From assembly GCA_044356865.1 (NCBI GenBank), contig JBIKVN010000221.1, positions 1-5,370 on the forward strand: a stretch of 5,370 bases of DNA. Direction: 5' to 3'. The notes under the pieces are model-generated. The model made no database searches and was not told the origin of the DNA. It saw nothing but the letters and a program-made list of their open reading frames with translations. Positions 1 to 4,531 of this stretch are shown here, piece after piece (within the stretch, counting starts at the first letter, position 1; the number at the start of each line of letters is the position of its first letter). This stretch comes from JBEIUL01 sp044356865. Lineage in GTDB: Bacteria; Planctomycetota; Phycisphaerae; Phycisphaerales; SM1A02. The position numbers and the translations under genes are program-made.

Positions 1-1711
1 CCAGCGGACAGTTGTCGCTCGAGTTGATCACCCCGTCGCCGTCGGCGTCACCGGTCGGGTCGCCGAGCGTCACCGTCCCGACTCCGAAGAGGGAGCCGGT
101 TCCGAGGCCGCGGTTGTAGCCGATCTCGAGACTGATGGTGCCGAACTTCGCCAGCGGCGAGACCGTGGCCAGCACCAGGGCCCGAAGCGTGACGGGATCG
201 ACCCGACCTTGCAGGTTCGGCGGGTTGCCGTTGAACCAGCCGGCCAGGCCGACGGTCGTGGAGTCGGGGATTCCCGCCTGGTTCCAGCCCGCGGCTCCCC
301 AGCCCGGATCGGCCGTCGTGGCGTTCCCGAAGTCGCCGATCGTGCCGCCCACGGTCGCGAACGAGTCGATGCCGGCGTTTGCGGCGAGGGTCAGGGCCGG
401 ACTCCAGGTGCCGACCGTGGTGCTCGCGGCATTCCCGTTCAGGAGGTCGACGTGCTGGAAGTTCCCCGCGGCCAGCGAACCGATCGGCCCGCCCAGGTAG
501 TGGGGCTTGAAGGCGTTGAGCACCGTCCCGTTGGTGCCGCTCATCGAGGCGTAGACGCGGGTCTGGACGTTGCCGTCCGGAAGGACCGTGGCGTCCTTGA
601 CCCAGCCGAGGAAGTCGGCGTTCTCGCACACGTTGCCGATCCCGTCGGAATCGATGTCGGCCTGGTTCTGGTTGGTGACCGTCGGGCAGTTGTCGCAGGC
701 GTCGCCGAGGGTGTCGGCGTCGCCGTTCGCCTGGCCGGCGTTCGCGACCGTCGGACAATTGTCGCAGGCGGTGCCGCGTCCGTCGGCGTCGCCGTCGGCC
801 TGGTCGGCGTTGGCGATGCTCGGGCAGTTGTCGCAGGCGTTGCCGAAGCCGTCCGAGTCGGAATCGGCCTGGTCGGGGTTCGCGGCGTTCGGGCAGTTGT
901 CGCAGGCGTTGCCGCGGCCGTCCGAGTCGGAGTCGGCCTGGTCGGGATTGGCGGCGCTCGGGCAGTTGTCGCAGGCGTTGCCGAGGCCGTCGGAGTCGGA
1001 GTCGGCCTGGTCGGGGTTGGGGACGCTCGGGCAGTTGTCGGAGGAGTTGGGAACGCCGTCGAGGTCGGAGTCGATGGGGCCCGAGACGCTGAAGGTGCCG
1101 TTGCCGAACTGCGACGGAGTTCCGATGCCCTGGTTGAAGCCGACGGTGATCGGGGTGGTGAAGGCGAAGATGGTGTTCTTGAAGACGAACTGCCCGACGA
1201 GCGTCTCAAGGGTCGAGGCATTCACGCGGCCCTGCAGGTTCGGTGGATTCTGGTTGAACCAGCCGGCGTTGGCGGGAATCCCCGCTTGGTTCGCGCCGGC
1301 CGCGCCCCAACCCGGATCGAACGCGGTCGAGTTGCCGAAGTCCCCGGCGTTGCCGCCGATGGTGCACCAGGCGTCGAGCGCCGCGTTCGGCGCGGGCACC
1401 AGCGTCGGGCTCCAGGTGCCGGCGACGGTCGAGCCGCTCGGGCCCGAGAGGAAGTCGTTGTGCCAGAAGTTGCCGGCCGGCAGGGCGTTCATGCCGTAGG
1501 CGTTCAGCACGGTGTCGTTCGCGTTGTTGAACTTCGCGTAGACCTTGAACACGTAGTACGTGTCCGCGCCTTGCGTGACGGTGCTCGGGATCACGTTCAA
1601 GCCCACGAACGCCCCGTGCCCGGCCGTGGCGACGGCGGCCGCCGCCATCCCGCCGAGCGCCGCGCGACCGCACCGACCCCGAACCGAGCCTCGCCGTTCT
1701 CCTCGCGTCAT
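1..1711 (-). CDS. Secreted duplicated-domain protein with thrombospondin type 3 repeats (3' end outside window)
   Basis: 570 codons are visible, running off the left edge without a stop. The ATG (1709-1711) follows GAGGA with a 5-nt spacer. Residues 1-30 look like a secretion signal: an Arg-rich start, then an Ala/Gly-rich core with M22 and a possible cut after A30 (ATA). Layout: domain A about 52-212; six 23-residue TSP3 units 214-351 plus a half unit ending at C362; domain B about 381-550; then a second TSP3 array from about 555 (DADGDG, SSDNCP), cut by the edge. TSP3 units (DxDxDGxGNACDNCP) bind Ca2+ through their Asp residues and are usually disulfide-linked in series. A and B are homologous: both carry GTWSP, GDFGN, DPGWGAAG, NQAGIP, GWFN, NPPNLQGRV and FGxGT in order. 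I cannot name this domain; its style recalls uncharacterised secreted planctomycetal proteins. No catalytic motif is visible. A structural, adhesive or surface role is inference only. An alternative start at M22 would remove most of the signal. Confidence 0.85.
   Translation of the reverse strand, partial: MTRGERRGSVRGRCGRAALGGMAAAAVATAGHGAFVGLNVIPSTVTQGADTYYVFKVYAKFNNANDTVLNAYGMNALPAGNFWHNDFLSGPSGSTVAGTWSPTLVPAPNAALDAWCTIGGNAGDFGNSTAFDPGWGAAGANQAGIPANAGWFNQNPPNLQGRVNASTLETLVGQFVFKNTIFAFTTPITVGFNQGIGTPSQFGNGTFSVSGPIDSDLDGVPNSSDNCPSVPNPDQADSDSDGLGNACDNCPSAANPDQADSDSDGRGNACDNCPNAANPDQADSDSDGFGNACDNCPSIANADQADGDADGRGTACDNCPTVANAGQANGDADTLGDACDNCPTVTNQNQADIDSDGIGNVCENADFLGWVKDATVLPDGNVQTRVYASMSGTNGTVLNAFKPHYLGGPIGSLAAGNFQHVDLLNGNAASTTVGTWSPALTLAANAGIDSFATVGGTIGDFGNATTADPGWGAAGWNQAGIPDSTTVGLAGWFNGNPPNLQGRVDPVTLRALVLATVSPLAKFGTISLEIGYNRGLGTGSLFGVGTVTLGDPTGDADGDGVINSSDNCPL
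62..571 (-). repeat. Domain B, second copy of an internal duplication
   Basis: This codes for about residues 381-550. It matches domain A with a constant offset of 329 residues over VYA to VLNA. The offset grows to 336 by GTWSP and GDFGN and to 340 by the C-terminal landmarks, so there are small insertions such as the PHYLGGPIGSL stretch and the DSTTVGLA loop. Landmarks are VYA 386-388, GTWSP 434-438, TVGG 453-456, GDFGN 459-463, DPGWGAAG 468-475, NQAGIP 477-482, GWFNGNPPNLQGRV 491-504, GYNRGLGT with FGVGT 531-546. The copies differ outside these motifs, so the duplication is old, unlike the TSP3 array between them. Confidence 0.8.
659..1072 (-). repeat. Six tandem 69-bp repeats encoding TSP3 units
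   Basis: Six in-frame 69-bp units (1004-1072, 935-1003, 866-934, 797-865, 728-796, 659-727) each encode 23 residues of the form DSDSDGxGNACDNCPxxANPDQA. A degenerate half unit follows (about 626-658, DIDSDGIGNVCE). Units 2-4 are nearly identical at DNA level, for example 'gttgtcgcaggcgttgcc' on the plus strand. Unit 1 has SSDNCP where the others have ACDNCP, so it lacks the first Cys. Units 5 and 6 diverge: unit 6 reads NGDADTLGDACD and so loses the Asp-Gly of the loop. Near-identity in the middle with divergence at the far end is the usual picture of expansion by unequal recombination or slippage. Confidence 0.9.
1076..1558 (-). repeat. Domain A, first copy of an internal duplication
   Basis: This codes for about residues 52-212 of the secreted protein. 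Landmarks are VYA at 57-59, TVLNA at 67-71, GTWSP at 98-102, TIGG at 117-120, GDFGN at 123-127, DPGWGAAG at 132-139, NQAGIP at 141-146, GWFNQNPPNLQGRV at 150-163, and GFNQGIGT with FGNGT at 191-206. All recur in copy B in the same order. The strong Gly/Asn/Trp/Pro content and alternating hydrophobic residues fit a beta-rich extracellular domain; that fold is inference. Confidence 0.8.
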
Positions 1712-1716
1712 GGTGA

Positions 1717-1721
1717 TCCTC
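1717..1721 (-). promoter_or_regulatory. Shine-Dalgarno of the duplicated-domain gene
   Basis: GAGGA on the minus strand sits 5 nt before the ATG at 1711, which fixes that start. By contrast, the propeller gene upstream shows no such site. Confidence 0.7.
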
Positions 1722-1730
1722 GCTGTCGCG

Positions 1731-1749
1731 CCGGTCGCGGTGCGACCGG
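1731..1749 (-). promoter_or_regulatory. 8-bp hairpin just upstream of the ribosome binding site
   Basis: CCGGTCGC and GCGACCGG form a perfect 8-bp stem with a 3-nt loop, ending 9 nt before the GAGGA of the downstream gene. There is no U-tract after it, so it is not a terminator. It could affect translation or mRNA stability, but in GC-rich DNA an 8-bp stem can also be incidental. Confidence 0.4.
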
Positions 1750-1767
1750 GTGCCTGCCGTGGGACGA

Positions 1768-1807
1768 CTCCCGAGCCGATTCGGGAGGATCCAGTCACCT
1801 TACTGGA
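1768..1807 (-). repeat. Two adjacent short inverted repeats in the leader
   Basis: CTCCCGA / TCGGGAG (1768-1774 and 1781-1787, 6-nt loop) is followed 2 nt later by TCCAGT / ACTGGA (1790-1795 and 1802-1807, 6-nt loop). Together with the hairpin at 1731-1749 they would make a three-stem 5' leader if transcription starts upstream of 1807. I do not recognise a riboswitch class in them. Confidence 0.35.
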
Positions 1808-1876
1808 GAGTGAGCCCCGAACGCGAGCCTCTCGATAGGGATTTCCGGGCAGAATCTTTTGGAGCCGTAAGGACTT

Positions 1877-1907
1877 CGGTTTCGTTCACTGTCTATGAAC
1901 GAAACCG
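1877..1907. repeat. 12-bp perfect inverted repeat with 7-nt spacer
   Basis: CGGTTTCGTTCA (1877-1888) and TGAACGAAACCG (1896-1907) are exact reverse complements around CTGTCTA. The right arm shares its last three bases (1905-1907) with the terminator stem and contains that terminator's T-tract. As DNA it could be an operator for a dimeric regulator acting on the downstream gene. As RNA it is a second hairpin that competes with the base of the terminator stem. Twelve perfect pairs of mixed composition are unlikely to be chance at this site. Confidence 0.6.
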
Positions 1908-1933
1908 CGGCCCGGCCGATGGCCGGGCCGCGG
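1896..1933 (-). terminator. Intrinsic terminator of the propeller gene
   Basis: A perfect 13-bp GC-only stem (CCGCGGCCCGGCC, 3-nt loop, GGCCGGGCCGCGG; 1905-1933) starts 31 nt after the TAA stop. On the minus strand it is followed by TTTCGTTCA. The T-tract is short and interrupted, but the stem is very strong and the position is right. On the plus strand no T-run follows, so it acts in one direction. Confidence 0.75.
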
Positions 1934-1964
1934 GTCGTGATGGAACGCGTTTCGGAGAATCCGC

Positions 1965-4484
1965 TTACGGACATCCGCCCCACGCCGCGAGCACCACGGC
2001 GAGGTCGGGGGCGCCGGTCGTGCCGTCGCCGTCGAGGTCGGTCGGGCCGGGCTGGCCCCACGCGGCGAGGATCGCGGCCAGGTCCGAGGCGGTGACCGCA
2101 TCGTCGCCGTCGAGGTCGGCGGGGCAGGGGTTGGCCTGCTCGCAGACCGTCGCGACCATGCGGATCGCGTCGACCGCGGCCTCGGTGACCGAGTTGTTCG
2201 GGGTGTCGTTCACGACGAACCGCATCCGCGTCGCGGCCGACGGCACGATGAAGTCATTCATGCGGAACGAACGCACCTGCCACTGGCTTGAGGTGGTGCC
2301 GACGGTGTCGGCGGTGACCCAGGTGGTCCCGTCGGAGGAGACCTGCGTCACGAGGAAGTCGGCCTCCGCCGGCAGCGCCGCGTCGTTGCAGTAGAAGAAC
2401 GTCGCAAAGGAAACCTGGACGTCCGAGCCGAGCAGGTCGATCGCCGGGCTGGTCAGCACGGTCGGTCCGCCGTCGAGGTCGCCGTTCGCGGCGGTCGTCC
2501 CGGGAGGGGCGTTGTAGGTCACGAAGCAGTTCACGCCCGGGGCCGGCGTGTAGTCGTCGCCGGGCACGACCGGCACGCCGGTGCTGGTCACGCCGTTCGG
2601 GTCGCCGCGCTCCCAGGTGCCCGTGGTGACGGCTCCGGTGTTGGCGACGGTCCAGCCCGACTCGGTCTCGAAATCGTCGCTGAAGGCGAGGACGGTTCCG
2701 GTCGAGACCCCCGCGGTGAAGAACGACGACGGGGCGGTCGGCGGATCCGAGTACGTCCCGCCATTGGTCAGCCCGCTGGTCACGTAGAACCGCAGCGAAT
2801 CGCCGCAGTTCACCGCGGGCAGCGTCGCCGCGTACGAGGTTCCGCCCGCGGCGACGAGGGGCGAGGCCCCGAACGCAGCCCCGTTCACCGAGATCATGAG
2901 CCGGGGATCCACGAGCGTCCCGCCGCCGGCGATCGCGACGTTCACCGTGAAGGGCGTGGCGGTGCCGGGTACCACCGTGGTCGGCCGGCCCGAGGGATAG
3001 GTGAAGGCCAGGCCGATCGGCGGGTTGTTCATCCAGACCTCGATGCCCGAGCAGCGGCCGGTCACCAGGTCGAGGTAGCCGTCGCCGTTGATGTCGATCG
3101 GGGCGAAGTCGTAGGTCGACGCGAGGTTCGCCAGCGGCAGGACGGTGCCGACCTCGGCGAGGTTGATGTTCGGCACATTCCCGTTGTTGCGGTAGATCTT
3201 CGCCCGGCGGCCGCTGCTCGGGCAGAACGGCCCGAGGTCGGCGTCGACGTCGGCGATGAGCACGTCGAGGAACCCGTCGTTATCGAGGTCGGCGATCCGC
3301 ACGGTGTTGCCGAACTCGCTCACGCTGGTCGCGATGGTGTAGCTCGTGAAGGTGGCCTGCCCCTGGGCGTTGTTGCCGTTGTTGAGCACGAACTTGTCCT
3401 GCCCGTCGTCGACCACCACGAAGTCGAGCTTGCCGTCGTTGTTGAGGTCGGCGGTCTCCATGTTGTACGGGGCGCCGCCGACCACGGTCACCGGGCCGGT
3501 GAACGAGAGCCCTTGCTGCTTGCCGGTCTTCCCGTACAGGATCGCCACGTTCTGGCCGCCGGTCAGGGTGTTGATGCGGGCCACGTCCTGGGCCCCGTCG
3601 CGGTTGAAGTCGCCCGCCACCACCGCGTTGCCGAACGCCGCGTCGAGCTGGACGGCGGTGAAGCGGGTGGTGACGGAGTCGAAGAAGTGGCCGGGGCCCG
3701 GGCCAGCCGGATCGACTCCCCAATTCACGAGGAACTTGTTGTTGTAGTCGAGGGTGGGGTTCTCGGCGGGGCTCTGCTGGCACTCGCCGGCGTCGTTGGT
3801 GTCGCCGTCGCCGTTGAGGTCGATGCAGATCGTTCCGCTCGTCTCGGGCGTGTCGTAGTCGACGAAGAAGATGTCGGGGTAGCCGTCGCCGGTGAGGTCG
3901 TGGACCACCGCGTCGCAGGCCCGCGGGTTCGCGGTCGCGCCGGTCAGCGCGAAAAGCTGCGGGATCCGGACCTTCTCGAAGCGGAAGCCTTGCCAACTGC
4001 CGCCCGCGTCGTCGCCGAGGTTGCGATAGACCCGGGGCTGGCCGAGCGTGTGGTTCACGTGGTCCGACATCGTGGTGTGGGTCACGAGGTCGAGCCAGCC
4101 GTCCCCGTCGACGTCGACCGCCTTCACGTCGCGGTCGTTGGTCGGGTCGAGCAGGCCCTGGTAGCCGGCCGCGTCGCTGGCCGTGCCGAGTTCGGAGGTG
4201 CGGTCGACGAGGATGCCGCCCTCGTTCATGAACAGGATGTTCGGGAAGCCGCCGGTGATCGAGCCCGGGAACTTCCGGACGCAGATCAGGTCGACGTCGC
4301 CGTCCTGGTCGAAGTCGCCGAAGGCGAAGTCCTTCTCGAGATTGTCGTTCTGCAGCGAAGGGCTCATGACCAGCCGCGAGGAGGTCTGGTTCACGAAGTT
4401 CACCCACGACGACTGGGCGGTGGCGAGCGCGGCGACGGCCAAGGTCGCGAGCGGGGCGGCGAGGAGGTTCGATCGGTTCATCAT
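1965..4484 (-). CDS. Secreted VCBS/FG-GAP beta-propeller protein with C-terminal dockerin-like module
   Basis: 839 residues, complete, ending in TAA (1965-1967). Signal peptide 1-23 (hydrophobic core LLAAPLATLAVAALATA, cut after A23). About 50-485 is a propeller with seven calcium-loop motifs of the DxDxDGxxD type: GDFDQDGDVDL 56-66, VDVDGDGWLDL 123-133, HDLTGDGYPDI 195-205, GDFNRDGAQDV 291-301, ADLNNDGKLDF 345-355, ADLDNDGFLDV 398-408, IDINGDGYLDL 463-473. An eighth, shorter Ca2+ loop lies between C220 and C235. About 495-590 looks Ig/FN3-like; 601-779 is a jelly-roll-like module (DDFE...GWTV, GTWERGDP, DLDGGP, LTSPAIDL). A dockerin-like pair occupies 787-838 and ends GGCP. From memory, this Ig-like, jelly-roll, dockerin order recurs in secreted Phycisphaerae proteins. 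Binding to polysaccharide or protein is plausible; no catalytic residues are visible. Start: tandem ATG at 4484/4481, chosen because the signal peptide begins there; the Arg/Pro-rich open frame upstream is not protein-like. Probably co-transcribed with the cytochrome gene 47 bp upstream. Confidence 0.92.
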   Translation of the reverse strand: MMNRSNLLAAPLATLAVAALATAQSSWVNFVNQTSSRLVMSPSLQNDNLEKDFAFGDFDQDGDVDLICVRKFPGSITGGFPNILFMNEGGILVDRTSELGTASDAAGYQGLLDPTNDRDVKAVDVDGDGWLDLVTHTTMSDHVNHTLGQPRVYRNLGDDAGGSWQGFRFEKVRIPQLFALTGATANPRACDAVVHDLTGDGYPDIFFVDYDTPETSGTICIDLNGDGDTNDAGECQQSPAENPTLDYNNKFLVNWGVDPAGPGPGHFFDSVTTRFTAVQLDAAFGNAVVAGDFNRDGAQDVARINTLTGGQNVAILYGKTGKQQGLSFTGPVTVVGGAPYNMETADLNNDGKLDFVVVDDGQDKFVLNNGNNAQGQATFTSYTIATSVSEFGNTVRIADLDNDGFLDVLIADVDADLGPFCPSSGRRAKIYRNNGNVPNINLAEVGTVLPLANLASTYDFAPIDINGDGYLDLVTGRCSGIEVWMNNPPIGLAFTYPSGRPTTVVPGTATPFTVNVAIAGGGTLVDPRLMISVNGAAFGASPLVAAGGTSYAATLPAVNCGDSLRFYVTSGLTNGGTYSDPPTAPSSFFTAGVSTGTVLAFSDDFETESGWTVANTGAVTTGTWERGDPNGVTSTGVPVVPGDDYTPAPGVNCFVTYNAPPGTTAANGDLDGGPTVLTSPAIDLLGSDVQVSFATFFYCNDAALPAEADFLVTQVSSDGTTWVTADTVGTTSSQWQVRSFRMNDFIVPSAATRMRFVVNDTPNNSVTEAAVDAIRMVATVCEQANPCPADLDGDDAVTASDLAAILAAWGQPGPTDLDGDGTTGAPDLAVVLAAWGGCP
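1971..2126 (-). repeat. Dockerin-like C-terminal module (copy in the propeller gene)
   Basis: Residues 787-838 hold two half-repeats, DLDGDDAVTASDL then AAILAAWG, and DLDGDGTTGAPDL then AVVLAAWG, bracketed by C787 and C838. The Asp-rich loops bind Ca2+ in type I dockerins, and each is followed by a short helix. The same layout and much of the same DNA occur at 4535-4690. It resembles what are called GC-type dockerin-anchored proteins in Planctomycetota; role in retention or sorting is inferred. Confidence 0.8.
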
Positions 4485-4531
4485 GGGGTTCCGGAAGCGT
4501 GGGAACGGGAAGGAGGCCGTCGGGAAGCGCC
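4485..4531 (-). other. 47-bp gap between cytochrome and propeller genes, no Shine-Dalgarno
   Basis: On the mRNA strand this gap is rich in C and T (CGGCCTCCTTCCCGTTCCC) and has no GGAGG-like site before the ATGATG start. A 7-bp direct repeat, CGCTTCC, occurs twice, 30 bp apart (4493-4499 and 4523-4529). No hairpin able to terminate transcription is visible, so read-through from the cytochrome gene is likely. Translation of the propeller may use an SD-independent start or coupling. Confidence 0.55.

Larger units (their letters stand above)
1712..1964. other. 253-bp intergenic region, probably terminator plus promoter and leader
   Basis: This gap separates the propeller gene's stop (1965-1967) from the next start (1711). 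From right to left it holds the terminator hairpin, the overlapping 12-bp inverted repeat, a comparatively AT-rich stretch (about 1835-1880, with CCAAAAGATTC and CCCTATCGAG on the minus strand), then three small stems and the Shine-Dalgarno. A promoter for the downstream gene is expected here, most likely in the AT-richer part, but I found no convincing -35/-10 pair. No supported coding sequence lies inside. Confidence 0.5.

Noticed and set aside
659..1072. Regular repeats considered as a CRISPR array
   Set aside because: The 69-bp units are contiguous, in frame and code for TSP3 residues; there are no distinct spacers between short repeats.
209..1813. Long plus-strand open frame opposite the duplicated-domain gene
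   Set aside because: Its Val/Gly-rich repetitive product is the antisense reading of the TSP3 repeats. The minus-strand frame has a signal peptide, recognised repeats and a Shine-Dalgarno.
1820..1880. Possible promoter with TATCGA as -10
   Set aside because: No acceptable -35 lies 16-18 nt upstream (AAAAGA is at that place), so I describe the region without calling a promoter.
1750..2394. Plus-strand open frame across the intergenic region
   Set aside because: It lies opposite the dockerin end of the propeller gene, runs through the terminator hairpin and has no domain or start signal.
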